64,000 nt of DNA from Streptomyces pinistramenti (GTDB lineage: Bacteria > Actinomycetota > Actinomycetes > Streptomycetales > Streptomycetaceae), in the NCBI RefSeq assembly GCF_020564935.1, contig NZ_JAJCXB010000017.1, positions 62,001 through 126,000 on the forward strand, given 5' to 3'. Positions 43,226 to 52,426 of this stretch are shown one piece after another (positions within the stretch are counted from its first letter, which is position 1; the number at the start of each line of letters is the position of its first letter). The notes beneath the pieces are model-generated. The model did not search any database. It had not been told where the DNA came from and saw only the letters and a list, made by a program, of their open reading frames with translations. Made by a program: the position numbers and the translations under genes.

Positions 43226-43897
43226 ATGGCGGGCGGAGTACAGGCGGAGACCGGGGCGGCCGTGGGGCGGGGTCCGGCGCTGGGCGGCCGGCTGCTGGCG
43301 CCGTGGCGCGGGCTGGCGCTGTTCGGCCTCGGACTGCTCGCGGCGGTGACGGCGTGGCTGCTGATCCTCGCGATGCTGCTGCTGATCGTCTGGGTGGGCT
43401 TCATCCTCGTCCCTCCGGCCGCACGCGCCCTGCGCTCCCTCGCCCACCGCCAACTGACCCTGGGGCAACGCTGGTCCGGCGTCGCGCCCACCACCGTCCC
43501 GCAGGACCCCGCCGCGATATCCGCGCCCGGCGCACCCGTTACCGCGCCCGGCACCCCGGCGTTCCTGAAGCCCGCGGCGGCCGTCCTCTCCCACTCCTCC
43601 ACCTGGCGCCGGCTCGGCTGGGCCCAGCTCGCCCTCACGCTTCCCGTCGGCCTGCTCGCCCTGCTCCCCTTCGCGCTGATCGCGCACGGCGTCTTCGGGA
43701 TCGCGCTCCCGTTCCTCTGGGAGCCGCTGGTCTCCACCTGGGGCGACGGAAACTGGTTCCTCTTCGTCCACCTGACCAGCTACACCTCGGCCCAGCTCGC
43801 GGCCGGCCTGGGCGTCGCCGAGATCATCCTCGCCTTCGGCTTCGGCCCCCACATCCTCCGCGCCCAGGCTCGCCTGTCCCGGGCCCTGCTCGGCTGA
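43226..43897 (+). CDS. Stand-alone membrane sensor-like protein
   Basis: A 223-residue membrane protein with four hydrophobic segments in two pairs (GLGLLAAVTAWLLILAMLLL; LLALLPFALIAHGVFGIALP). The layout resembles the four-helix putative-sensor domain found at the N-terminus of Streptomyces histidine kinases, but no kinase follows. It could be a truncated kinase or a self-standing protein. The ATG is preceded by GGAGACGGGGAC. Confidence 0.6.
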   Translation: MAGGVQAETGAAVGRGPALGGRLLAPWRGLALFGLGLLAAVTAWLLILAMLLLIVWVGFILVPPAARALRSLAHRQLTLGQRWSGVAPTTVPQDPAAISAPGAPVTAPGTPAFLKPAAAVLSHSSTWRRLGWAQLALTLPVGLLALLPFALIAHGVFGIALPFLWEPLVSTWGDGNWFLFVHLTSYTSAQLAAGLGVAEIILAFGFGPHILRAQARLSRALLG

Positions 43898-44067
43898 CGG
43901 ACCGCTCACCAGCGCGGACGGTGGAACGGACGGCTGAACGGACGGCGTCCAGGGCCTGTGTGGGGGCGCGCCGACGGCCCCGCGGCCGTCAGCCGTCCGC
44001 GCCAGGTGTCCCCGTAGTCCCCACCGTGACAACAGAACACGCCGTATCCGAAGAAACGGGGAATCCC

Positions 44068-44382
44068 ATGCCCGCTTACGCGATCGTCAACGTCGATGTG
44101 CTCGACGAGGAGGCCGGGCTTGCCTACGCAGCCGTGGCCCAGAAGTCCATCCTCGGCCACGGCGGCCGATACCTGGTCGCGGGCGCCACGCCCGAGCCCG
44201 TCGAGGGCACCTGGGACTCCGCCCGGTTCGTGGTCATCGAGTTTCCCGACCTGGACCGGATCCGGGAGTGGTACGACTCCCCCGAGTACCGGCGGGCCCG
44301 GGAGATACGGGAGGGGAAGGTGCGGGTGAGCATGATGTTCGTCGAGGGGTCGCCGCCCGAGGGCTTCTCCCTTCCGGCCTAG
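44068..44382 (+). CDS. DUF1330-family protein
   Basis: A 104-residue ferredoxin-like-fold (ABM-type) protein: PAYAIVNVDVLDEEAGLAYA, GGRYLVAGATPEPVEGTW, FVVIEFPDLDRIREWYDSPE and YRRAREIREGKV. Role unknown. ACGGGGAA precedes the ATG. Its stop overlaps that of the convergent cobM by 4 bases, and no terminator fits between them. Confidence 0.9.
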   Translation: MPAYAIVNVDVLDEEAGLAYAAVAQKSILGHGGRYLVAGATPEPVEGTWDSARFVVIEFPDLDRIREWYDSPEYRRAREIREGKVRVSMMFVEGSPPEGFSLPA

Positions 44383-45152
44383 GCCGTCCCCTGCGCCCCG
44401 CAAGCCCCGTGCGGCCGCTCCCGTTCCGTCGAGTACAGGTGGCTGTCGGGGAACTGCTGCGCGCCCAGGGTGCGGCCGACCATGATGACGGCGGTGCGGA
44501 CCACTCCGGCGGACTTCACCTGGTCCGCGATGTCGGACAGGGTGCCGCGCAGGACGAGTTCGTCGGGGCGTGAGGCCATCGCGACGACGGCGGCGGGGCA
44601 GTCGGCGCCGTAGTGCGGCAGCAGTTCTTCGACGACCCGGTCGACGTACATCGCGGCGAGGTGCAGCACCAGCAGGGCGCCGCTCGCGCCGAGGGTGGCC
44701 AGGTCCTCGCCCTCGGGCATGGCGGTGGCGCGCTGGGCGACGCGGGTGAGGATGACGGTCTGGCCGACGGTGGGGACGGTCAGTTCGCGGCCCAGCGCGG
44801 CGGCCGCGGCGGCGAAGGCGGGCACGCCGGGCACCACGTCGTAGGGCACCCCGGCCGCGTCCAGGCGGCGCATCTGTTCGGCGACGGCGCTGAAGACGGA
44901 CGGGTCGCCGGAGTGCAGCCGGGCGACGTCGTGGCCCTCCTCGTGGGCGCGCACCAGTTCCGCCGTGATCGCGTCCAGGTCGAGCTGCGCGGTGTCGATC
45001 AGCCGGGCGCCTGGCGGGCAGGAGTCGAGGAGTTCGCGCGGCACCAGGCTGCCCGCGTAGAGGCAGACGCCGCACGCGGCCAGGGTCCGGGCGCCGCGCA
45101 CGGTGATCAGGTCGGCGGCGCCCGGGCCTGCGCCGATGAAGTGGACGGTCAT
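44379..45152 (-). CDS. cobM: Precorrin-4 C11-methyltransferase CobM
   Basis: A 257-residue tetrapyrrole methylase: VHFIGAGPGAADLITVRGAR, CGVCLYAGSLVPRELLDSCP, ARLHSGDPSVFSAVAEQMRR, YDVVPGVPAFAAAAAALGRE and LHLAAMYVDRVVEELLPHYG. It methylates precorrin-4 at C-11 to give precorrin-5. ATG at 45152 overlaps the cobL stop (ATGA). Confidence 0.95.
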   Translation of the reverse strand: MTVHFIGAGPGAADLITVRGARTLAACGVCLYAGSLVPRELLDSCPPGARLIDTAQLDLDAITAELVRAHEEGHDVARLHSGDPSVFSAVAEQMRRLDAAGVPYDVVPGVPAFAAAAAALGRELTVPTVGQTVILTRVAQRATAMPEGEDLATLGASGALLVLHLAAMYVDRVVEELLPHYGADCPAAVVAMASRPDELVLRGTLSDIADQVKSAGVVRTAVIMVGRTLGAQQFPDSHLYSTERERPHGACGAQGTA

Positions 45153-46471
45153 GGTTCTTCGGTCTCCTGGGGACGGGCGGGATGTGCGGGGGATGCGGGC
45201 GGCGCGACGTCCGCCGGGCGGCCGGGCGCCGGTTTGACCGCCGCCCACTGGGTGACCGGCATCGCCTGCCGCCAGCCGGTGAAGCCGCCGACCGGCACCG
45301 CGTGCGCGACCGCGAGGCGGACCAGTTCCCCGCCGTGGCGCCGGTAGTGGTCGGCGAGCAGTGCCTCCGACTCCAGCGTCACGGTGTTGGCGACGAGCCG
45401 GCCGCCGGGCGGCAGCGCGGCCCAGCAGGCGTCGAGCAGGCCGGGGGCGGTGAGGCCGCCGCCGATGAACACCGCGTCGGGGGTGGGCAGTTGTGCCAGT
45501 GCGGCGGGGGCGGCGCCCTGGACGACGCGCAGCGCGGGAACGCCCAGCGTGTCGGCGTTGCGGCCGATCCGCTCGGCGCGTACGGCGTCGCGTTCCACAC
45601 TGACGGCCCGGCAGGCGGGGTGGGTGCGCAGCCACTCGATGGCGATGGATCCTGAGCCGCCGCCGATGTCCCAGAGGAGTTCGCCGGGGGCCGGGGCCAG
45701 TGCGGCGAGGGTGGCGGCGCGGACGTGCCGTTTGGTGAGCTGGCCGTCGTGCTCGTACGCCGTGTCCGGCAGCCCGGGGACGGCCGGCAGGCGCGGCGCG
45801 TCCGGGGCGCGCAGGCAGTCCAGGGCGACGACGTTGAGCGGGTCGCCCGGCGGGCGCGACCAGGTGGCGGCGGTTCCTTCGGCCAGGGCCTCGCCCGCGC
45901 CGCCGAGCTGTTCCAGGACCCGCATCCGGGTCGGTCCGAAGCCGCGCGCCCGCAGCAGCGCGGCGACCTCGGCGGGCGTACCTGCGCCCGCGGACAGGAC
46001 CAGGATCCGGCGCCCGTCGTGCAGCGCAGCGGCCAGCCGCGCCACCGGGCGCCCGACCAGCGTGACCACCTCGGTCTCCTCCACCGGCCAGCCGAGCCGG
46101 GCGGCGGCGTACGAGACGGACGAGGGGTGCGGGAGCACGCGCAGCCGGGGGCGCCCGGGGTCGTCTGCCAGTACCTCGGTCAGCGTCCTGCCGATGCCGT
46201 AGAACATCGGGTCGCCGCTGGCCAGCACGCAGATGCGGCGGCCCGCGTGGGCGGCGAGCAGGCCGCGGACCGCGGGGCGCAGCGGCGTGGGCCAGGGGAC
46301 GCGGGTGCCTGCGCAGGCGGCGGGGAGCAGGGCGAGCTGGCGCGTTCCGCCGATCAGGGTTTCCGCGTCGCGCAGGGCGTCACGGGAGGCGGCGGGCAGC
46401 CCGTCCCAGCCGTCGGCGCCGATGCCGACGACGGTGATCGCGGGGGGTGGGGAAGGAACCTGGGGGGTCAC
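45149..46471 (-). CDS. cobL: Precorrin-6Y C5,15-methyltransferase (decarboxylating) CobL
   Basis: A 440-residue CbiE-CbiT fusion. The N-terminal methylase half has [20 protein letters not shown] and [18 protein letters not shown]; the C-terminal Rossmann methyltransferase half begins at about residue 245 with [20 protein letters not shown] and [16 protein letters not shown]. It methylates C-5 and C-15 and decarboxylates the C-12 acetate. GTG start at 46471. It forms an operon with cobM and is divergent from the tsaD-like gene. Confidence 0.95.
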   Translation of the reverse strand: MTPQVPSPPPAITVVGIGADGWDGLPAASRDALRDAETLIGGTRQLALLPAACAGTRVPWPTPLRPAVRGLLAAHAGRRICVLASGDPMFYGIGRTLTEVLADDPGRPRLRVLPHPSSVSYAAARLGWPVEETEVVTLVGRPVARLAAALHDGRRILVLSAGAGTPAEVAALLRARGFGPTRMRVLEQLGGAGEALAEGTAATWSRPPGDPLNVVALDCLRAPDAPRLPAVPGLPDTAYEHDGQLTKRHVRAATLAALAPAPGELLWDIGGGSGSIAIEWLRTHPACRAVSVERDAVRAERIGRNADTLGVPALRVVQGAAPAALAQLPTPDAVFIGGGLTAPGLLDACWAALPPGGRLVANTVTLESEALLADHYRRHGGELVRLAVAHAVPVGGFTGWRQAMPVTQWAAVKPAPGRPADVAPPASPAHPARPQETEEP

Positions 46472-46677
46472 TGCCGAGTACCTCGTACCTCGGGATCCGC
46501 CGGGCTGAGGGGCGGGATGGAATGGGCGGAATGGGCGGCTGGGGGACGCTGCCGCACTTTACGCAGCGGTGTGCTCCGGTCCGTCGCCGGGGAGTCGGGG
46601 CAGGGCTTATTGCCTATAGTTCGCAAGAGCGGAACATGCGCAAGAAGACCCGTGGAGACGTGGAAGGAGGCCCGCCG

Positions 46678-47751
46678 ATGGGCTCGCCTGTGGTGCTGGG
46701 GATCGAATCGTCCTGCGACGAGACGGGCGCGGGCCTGGTCCGTGACGGCCGGCTGCTCGGGCACGCCCTGGCGTCGAGCATGGACGAGCACGCGCGGTTC
46801 GGCGGCGTGGTCCCGGAGATCGCCGCCCGCGCCCATGTGCACGCCCTGAACCCCGTCGTCCGCCGCGCCCTGGACGATGCCGGGCTGCGCGCCGCCGACA
46901 TCGGCGCGGTCGCCGTCACCACGGGCCCCGGACTCTCCGGCGCGCTCCAGGTGGGCCTGGCCGGCGCCAAGGGACTCGCCTACGCGCTCGGCGTCCCGCT
47001 GTACGGCGTGCACCACCTCGCCGGGCACGTCGCGGCCGACACCCTCGAACACGGCCCGCTGCCCGACCCCTGCATGGTGCTGATCGTCTCCGGCGGCCAC
47101 ACCTCGCTGCTGCTCGTCCGCGACCTGGCCCGCGACCCGATCGTGCACCTCGGCGACACCATCGACGACGCGGCGGGCGAGTGCTTCGACAAGGTCGCGC
47201 GGGTCTTCGGGCTGCCCTATCCGGGCGGGCCCGCCATCGACCGGGCAGCGCGCGCGGGGGATCCGCGCGCTGTCACCTTTCCCCGGCCCCTGGCTTCCGG
47301 GGCCCACGACACCCGCTTCGCCTTCTCCTTCTCCGGGCTGAAGACGGCGGCGGCCCGCTGGGCGGAGAGCCATCGCGCGGCGGGCGTCCCGCTGCCGCTC
47401 GCGGACGGCGCGGCCTCGCTCCAGGAGGCGGTCGCCGACGTGCTGACCCGCAAGGCGGTGGCGGCCTGCGCCGAGCACGGCGTGCGGACGCTGGTCGTGG
47501 TGGGCGGGGTGGCCGCCAACTCCCGGGTGCGGTCGCTGGCCGAGGAGCGCTGCGCGGCGGCCGGGCTCACGCTGCGGGTGCCGCCGCTGCGGCTGTGCAC
47601 GGACAACGGCGCGATGATCGCCGCGGTCGGCGACCTCCTGGTGCGGGCGGGCACCGCACCGGCGCCGCTGGACGTCTCGATCGACCCGTCGGCGCCGCTG
47701 GAGTACGCCTCGCTGCATCCGGTCGCGGGAGCCGGGGCGCGGATCGCGTGA
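46678..47751 (+). CDS. TsaD-like tRNA threonylcarbamoyladenosine transferase
   Basis: A 357-residue Kae1/TsaD-family ASKHA protein. Motifs are [34 protein letters not shown], the metal-binding HHLAGH (His113 and His117), [39 protein letters not shown] and [11 protein letters not shown]. All expected catalytic residues appear present. AAGGAGG precedes the ATG. In Streptomyces the housekeeping tsaD sits in another context beside rimI and tsaB, so this copy next to cobL is probably a paralogue; the window cannot prove that. TATAGT at about 46614 may be its -10. Confidence 0.85.
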   Translation: MGSPVVLGIESSCDETGAGLVRDGRLLGHALASSMDEHARFGGVVPEIAARAHVHALNPVVRRALDDAGLRAADIGAVAVTTGPGLSGALQVGLAGAKGLAYALGVPLYGVHHLAGHVAADTLEHGPLPDPCMVLIVSGGHTSLLLVRDLARDPIVHLGDTIDDAAGECFDKVARVFGLPYPGGPAIDRAARAGDPRAVTFPRPLASGAHDTRFAFSFSGLKTAAARWAESHRAAGVPLPLADGAASLQEAVADVLTRKAVAACAEHGVRTLVVVGGVAANSRVRSLAEERCAAAGLTLRVPPLRLCTDNGAMIAAVGDLLVRAGTAPAPLDVSIDPSAPLEYASLHPVAGAGARIA

Positions 47752-47820
47752 GGGCCGGGCGGATCGCGTGAGGGCCGGGCGGATCACGTGACGGCTGGTC
47801 GGACCGCGTAACGGCGGCCG
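47741..47820 (+). repeat. Decaying 20-bp tandem repeat across the TsaD-like stop codon
   Basis: GGATCGCGTGAGGGCCGGGC occurs at 47741-47760 and identically at 47761-47780. Two diverged copies follow (47781-47800, 47801-47820). The stop codon lies in the first unit. The rest of this 404-bp gap before cvnA shows only a 7-bp hairpin (GCTGATG/CATCAGC, 47879-47895). Confidence 0.85.
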
Positions 47821-48155
47821 GACCGAGAGCGGATCCGGGAAACGCCTGATACGGCATCACCCGGTATGCGACGCTTGAGCTGATGCGCCATCAGCGCGTA
47901 TATGCGGACAGCTCCCGGACTGCCCCGTGCACCACCCCCGCACGGCCCGATTCCGGTACGGAATCTGCCTGTTGAGCACAGGGTTGCCGGACGCCGCCGA
48001 GCGGATAAGGTGCAGTCGATCTTCCGCTTACGCCGTGAGCGCGTGCCGCGACCCGGCCGGCCACAGCCCGTCGGACGGCCCGCCACATCCTGCCCGCACC
48101 GCCGCAGCTTGCCATCTTCCGTACCGCCGCCGCCATCGCTCCGAGGACCTGTCCG

Positions 48156-49718
48156 ATGCCACCACCTTCCCGCCCTCAGGCAGCGCGCTCGCCGCTCGGC
48201 GACGCGCTGCTCACCCTGCCGGCCGCGCTCCTGGTCTCCGGCGGGCTGTGCCTGTGGGCCTCGCTCACCGCGCCCGACACCGTCAGCACCGCGCTGGCCT
48301 GGTGCGGCGGTGCGGCGGCCGTTCTGCTGAGCGCCGCCGTCAGCACCTCGGTCTACGGACTGCGGCTGTCCCGGCGCCACCTCGCCGATGCCGACGCGGT
48401 ACGGGCCGAGGCCGATGCCGTACGCGCCGAGGCCGAACTGCTCGCCGACGAGACGCTGCCCGCGCTGGTCGCCCAGCTCCGCGGCGGCGCATCGGCCGAC
48501 ACCGCACTGGGCCGCACCGCGCAGCCCGCCACCGCCGCGCACCGGCGGATCATGCAGACGCTGGCGGTGGAGGTCGGACGCGGTGAGCGGATGCGGGCGG
48601 CCGCGATGTCCGCCTGCGCCAACGCCGCGGGCCGGGTCCAGGCGCTGGCCACCGGCATGCTGGCCGACCTGCGCGAGATGGAGCACCGGCACGGCGAGGA
48701 AGTCCTGGGCGACCTGCTGCGTCTTGACCACTCCACCGCACAGGCCGGCCGGCTCGCGGACTCCATCGCCGTACTGACCGGCGCCCGCTCGGGACGCCGC
48801 TGGAACAAGCCGATCGCGATGGAGAGCATCCTGCGCGGCGCGATGGGCCTGATCAGCGCCTACCGCCGGGTCCAGCTGCACAACAGCAGCACCGCAGCGG
48901 TCGCGGGCCACGCCGCCGAAGGCATCATGCACGCGCTCGCCGAGGTGATGGACAACGCCGCCTCCTTCTCGCCGCCCACCTCGCCGGTCCATGTGTACGT
49001 CGAGGAGGCGCAGGCCGGTGTGGTGGTCTCCGTCGAGGACAGCGGCCTGGTGATGAGTGAGACGGCGCTGCGCCGTGCCGAGAGCGCGGTCTCCGCCGAC
49101 ACCCTCGACCTGATGTCGCTGTCCGGCACCCGCCTCGGCCTCGCCGTCGTCGGCTGCCTGGCCCGCAAGCACGGGCTGAACGTCTCGTTCCGGCCTTCGG
49201 CGCGCGGCGGCACCGGCGTCGTGGTGCTGATCCCGCAGCAGCTGATCACCGAGGCGCGGCCGGCCGGACGTCCTGCGGCCCGGGACGCGGCGCAGGACAC
49301 CGTGCACGAGCCGGTCCCGGCACCCGGGCCGCAGGCGGTGCGGGCCCCCTCCGAGCCCGTCGCCCCCGTCGCCCCGTCCGAACCGGCCGTACCGGCTACC
49401 CCGCCCGTCCCCGTGGCGCCGCCCGCGCCGGCGCCGCCCACCGTGCCGCCCCAGGCCGCGCGCGCCGCCGCCGCGCCCGAGTACGGCGAGAGCGGCCTGC
49501 CCAAGCGGCGCCGCGGCCAGACCCTGGCCACCACCGCGCCCTCCGGCACGGACCGGGCACCGGCGGCCCGCCCCGCCCCGCCCCGCCCGGCCCGCTCCCG
49601 CGAAGAGGCCGCGGAACGCTTCCGCACCTTCCGCCGGGCCGTCCAGGGCACCCCCGGCGACCCGCCCGCACCATCCCCCGCTCCCGCTCCCGCACGTCCG
49701 GAGGACGACATCCGATGA
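48156..49718 (+). CDS. cvnA: Conservon sensor histidine-kinase-like protein CvnA
   Basis: A 520-residue membrane protein. Two hydrophobic segments (about residues 20-70) precede a region with a coiled-coil look and an HATPase domain (ALAEVMDNAASFSPPTSPVH N-box, EDSGLVMSETAL, LGLAVVGCLARKHGLNVSFR). About 170 Pro/Ala-rich residues follow. There is no receiver-phosphorylation partner. CvnA heads the four-gene conservon, which assembles a G-protein-coupled-like complex at the membrane. GAGGA precedes the ATG. Confidence 0.92.
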   Translation: MPPPSRPQAARSPLGDALLTLPAALLVSGGLCLWASLTAPDTVSTALAWCGGAAAVLLSAAVSTSVYGLRLSRRHLADADAVRAEADAVRAEAELLADETLPALVAQLRGGASADTALGRTAQPATAAHRRIMQTLAVEVGRGERMRAAAMSACANAAGRVQALATGMLADLREMEHRHGEEVLGDLLRLDHSTAQAGRLADSIAVLTGARSGRRWNKPIAMESILRGAMGLISAYRRVQLHNSSTAAVAGHAAEGIMHALAEVMDNAASFSPPTSPVHVYVEEAQAGVVVSVEDSGLVMSETALRRAESAVSADTLDLMSLSGTRLGLAVVGCLARKHGLNVSFRPSARGGTGVVVLIPQQLITEARPAGRPAARDAAQDTVHEPVPAPGPQAVRAPSEPVAPVAPSEPAVPATPPVPVAPPAPAPPTVPPQAARAAAAPEYGESGLPKRRRGQTLATTAPSGTDRAPAARPAPPRPARSREEAAERFRTFRRAVQGTPGDPPAPSPAPAPARPEDDIR

Positions 49719-50146
49719 CGAACACGACCGACCGCAGCCTCGACTGGATGCTGGAGAACCTCCTCCAGAAGACGCCCGGTGCCCGGCACGCGCTGGTGCT
49801 CTCCCGCGACGGCCTCAAGCTCTGCCACTCGCCGGGCCTGACCGTCGACCAGGCCGACCAGCTCGCCGCCATAGCCTCGGGCATCCAGAGCCTGTCGCAC
49901 GGCGCGTCGGTCGAGTTCGGCGACGGCACCGGCGGCGTCCGGCAGGCCATGACCGAGTTCCACGGCGGGATCCTGTTCATCGTGGAGGCCGGGCACGGTG
50001 CCCATCTGGCCCTGCTGGCCGTCGAGGACGCCGACGTCGGCCTGATCGGGTTCAACATGAACGAACTCGTCGAGCAGATCGGCGACTACCTCCAGGCCGC
50101 GCCGCGCGACGAGGGCCGCACGCTCAGCCCGGAGCAGCCGGCATGA
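49715..50146 (+). CDS. cvnB: Conservon roadblock/LC7 protein CvnB
   Basis: A 143-residue roadblock/LC7 protein: LDWMLENLLQKTPGARHALV, LSRDGLKLCHSPGLTVDQAD, QLAAIASGIQSLSHGASVEF. Roadblock proteins act as GTPase-activating or scaffold subunits of small G proteins. The ATG overlaps the cvnA stop. Confidence 0.95.
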   Translation: MTNTTDRSLDWMLENLLQKTPGARHALVLSRDGLKLCHSPGLTVDQADQLAAIASGIQSLSHGASVEFGDGTGGVRQAMTEFHGGILFIVEAGHGAHLALLAVEDADVGLIGFNMNELVEQIGDYLQAAPRDEGRTLSPEQPA

Positions 50147-50499
50147 GAAGGCTCGGTCCCGACGACGATCCGGACCGGCTCTACACCGTCACCGGCGGCC
50201 GCAGCCGGGCCGCCGACGACCGCACGCTCGACCTGGTCACCCTGATCGTCAGCGAGTGCGAACCGGCGCCCGGCATGCAGTCCGAGCACGTCCGGATCCT
50301 CGCCATGTGCCGCCGCCCGGTGGCCGTCGTGGAGGTCTCGGCGGAGCTGCGGATGCCGGTGAGCGTCGTCCGGATCCTGCTGTCCGACCTGCTGGACACC
50401 GGCAAGGTCACCGCCCGCCACCCGCGGCCCGTGACGCAGGCCCACCTTCCCGACACCGACCTGCTGAAGGAGGTGCTCGATGCACTCCACCGCCTCTGA
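50143..50499 (+). CDS. cvnC: Conservon DUF742 protein CvnC
   Basis: A 118-residue DUF742 protein with a winged-helix look: RLYTVTGGRSRAADDRTLDL, VTLIVSECEPAPGMQSEHVR, VAVVEVSAELRMPVSVVRIL and LLSDLLDTGKVTAR. It couples CvnA/B to the G protein. The ATG overlaps the cvnB stop by 4 bases. Confidence 0.95.
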   Translation: MRRLGPDDDPDRLYTVTGGRSRAADDRTLDLVTLIVSECEPAPGMQSEHVRILAMCRRPVAVVEVSAELRMPVSVVRILLSDLLDTGKVTARHPRPVTQAHLPDTDLLKEVLDALHRL

Positions 50500-51130
50500 G
50501 ACCGAGCGAGCCGGGGCCGCCGCAGGCGCGCCCGCGCAGGACGCCGCCGCGTCCCGCACGCCGCTGCGCGCCACCGCGGACAACGGCCTGAAGATCGTGA
50601 TCGTCGGCGGCTTCGGCGTCGGCAAGACCACGATGGTCAGATCGGTCAGCGAGATCCGGCCGCTGAGCACCGAGGAGACGATGACCCGCGCCGGGGTGGG
50701 CGTCGACGACCCCACCGGCGTGGAGGCGAAGTCGACCACGACCGTCGCCTTCGACTTCGGCCGGATCAGCGTCAACGACAGTGCCGTGCTCTACCTGTTC
50801 GGCGCGCCAGGCCAGGAGCGGTTCTGGTTCCTGTGGGACCGGCTGTTCTCCGGGACGCTGGGCGCCGTGGTCCTGGTGGACACCCGTCGGCTCGACGACT
50901 CCTGGTACGCCATCGACCGCCTTGAGGCGCACGGCATGCCCTTCATCGTCGCGCGCAACGACTTCGGCGGCCCGCAGCACAGCCCGGAACAGGTCCGCGA
51001 GGCGCTGGACCTGTCGCCCGACATCCCGCTGATCGACTGCGACGCACGCGACCGCGAGTCGGCCAAGACCGTGCTGATCACCCTCGTCGACCACCTCTAC
51101 GCCCTGTCCGTCCAGGAGACCGCACCGTGA
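50480..51130 (+). CDS. cvnD: Conservon small GTP-binding protein CvnD
   Basis: A 216-residue Ras-like/MglA-type ATP/GTP-binding protein. The P-loop is GGFGVGKTTMV, followed by the LFGAPGQERFWFLWDRLFSG switch II region and IVARNDFGG as the base-specificity motif. The start overlaps cvnC by 20 bases. It cycles between CvnA-B-C-bound and free forms and relays the signal. Confidence 0.95.
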   Translation: MHSTASETERAGAAAGAPAQDAAASRTPLRATADNGLKIVIVGGFGVGKTTMVRSVSEIRPLSTEETMTRAGVGVDDPTGVEAKSTTTVAFDFGRISVNDSAVLYLFGAPGQERFWFLWDRLFSGTLGAVVLVDTRRLDDSWYAIDRLEAHGMPFIVARNDFGGPQHSPEQVREALDLSPDIPLIDCDARDRESAKTVLITLVDHLYALSVQETAP

Positions 51131-52389
51131 CCGAGCAGTACCCGCCGCCCGTCGGCTGCCCCGCCCACGCCGCTTCCGGCGCCGTACCGCTGTACGGCGC
51201 CGGGCTCAGCGGCGACCCGGCGCGGCTCTACCGGGAGATGCGGCGCACCCACGGGCCGGTCGCACCGGTCCTGCTGGACGGCGACATCCCGGCCTGGTTC
51301 GTCCTGGGCTACCGCGAGGTGCACCAAGTCACCTCCAACAACGAGCTGTTCGCCCGCGACTCGCGCCGCTGGCACGCCTGGAAGGACATCCCCGACGACT
51401 GGCCGCTGATGCCGTTCGTCGGCTACCAGCCGTCGGTGATGTTCGCCGAGGGCGCCGAGCACCGGCGGCGGTCCGGCGCGATCAGCGACGCGCTGCTCGC
51501 CGTCGACCAGTTCGAGCTGCGGCAGATCTGCGAGCGGCTCGCCGACGGCCTCGCCGACGCCTTCGCCGGACGCGGCGAAGCCGACCTGATGGCCGATTAC
51601 GCGCTGCGGCTGCCGCTGCTGGTCGTCGCCGAACTGTTCGGGCTGCCGCCGGACGAGGTGCCGCAACTGGTCGTCGACATCGCCGGATCGCTGGACGAGG
51701 GGCCCGGCGCGATCGACGCGCACCAGCGGGTCGCCGCCCGGATGGCGCGCCTGGTGCGCGCCAAGCACGCGCAGCCGGGCGCCGACGTACCGTCCCGGCT
51801 GCTGGCCCACCCGGCAGGGCTCGCCGAGGAAGAGGTGGTCATCGACCTCCTGGTGGTGATGGCCGCGGCCCAGCAGCCGACCGCCAACTGGATCGGCAAC
51901 ACGCTGCGGCTGATGCTGACCGACGACCGGTTCGCGGTGAGCCTGTCCGGCGGCCGGCGCAGCGTCGGCCAGGCGCTCAACGAAGTGCTGTGGCAGGACA
52001 CCCCGACGCAGAACTACATCGGCCGCTGGGCGTCCCGCGACACCCAGCTCGGCGGCCGCCGCATCAAGGCCGGCGACCTGCTCGTCATGGGCCTCGCGGC
52101 CGCCAACACCGACCCGCAGGTCAGGCCGGACTTCACGGCGGCGGGCGCGGACAGCAACCAGGCCCACATGTCGTTCAGCCACGGCGAGCACGCCTGCCCG
52201 TACCCGGCGCCCGAACTGGCCGAGGTGATCGCGCGGGCAGCGGTCGAGGTGCTGCTCGACCGGCTGCCCGACGTGATGCTGGCGGTACCGGAAGCGGCCC
52301 TGGTGTGGCACCCGTCGCTGTGGATGCGCGGACTGACCGCCCTGCCGGTCGAGTTCACCCCCGCGTACACGCCGGCACCTGGCGCGTAG
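51127..52389 (+). CDS. cvnE: Conservon-linked cytochrome P450, CYP157-type
   Basis: A 420-residue P450. The haem loop FSHGEHACPYPAPELAEVIA keeps Cys357. The K-helix motif that is normally E-x-x-R reads EVLW (about 286-289), the exception known for CYP157 enzymes. The I-helix lacks the usual acidic-Thr pair (AAAQQPTANW). The ATG overlaps the cvnD stop, making a five-gene operon. A catalytic role is doubtful; it may serve as a ligand- or redox-sensing partner of the conservon. Confidence 0.9.
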   Translation: MTEQYPPPVGCPAHAASGAVPLYGAGLSGDPARLYREMRRTHGPVAPVLLDGDIPAWFVLGYREVHQVTSNNELFARDSRRWHAWKDIPDDWPLMPFVGYQPSVMFAEGAEHRRRSGAISDALLAVDQFELRQICERLADGLADAFAGRGEADLMADYALRLPLLVVAELFGLPPDEVPQLVVDIAGSLDEGPGAIDAHQRVAARMARLVRAKHAQPGADVPSRLLAHPAGLAEEEVVIDLLVVMAAAQQPTANWIGNTLRLMLTDDRFAVSLSGGRRSVGQALNEVLWQDTPTQNYIGRWASRDTQLGGRRIKAGDLLVMGLAAANTDPQVRPDFTAAGADSNQAHMSFSHGEHACPYPAPELAEVIARAAVEVLLDRLPDVMLAVPEAALVWHPSLWMRGLTALPVEFTPAYTPAPGA

Positions 52390-52426
52390 GCCGGGTACGG
52401 GGGCGGGCCCGGCGCCCCCGCCCCCG

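Noticed and set aside
46614..46619. Firm promoter call for the TsaD-like gene
   Set aside because: TATAGT is a good -10 but I find no matching -35; kept only as a remark.
47741..47820. CRISPR array
   Set aside because: Units are contiguous 20-mers with no spacers and decay progressively; a plain tandem repeat.
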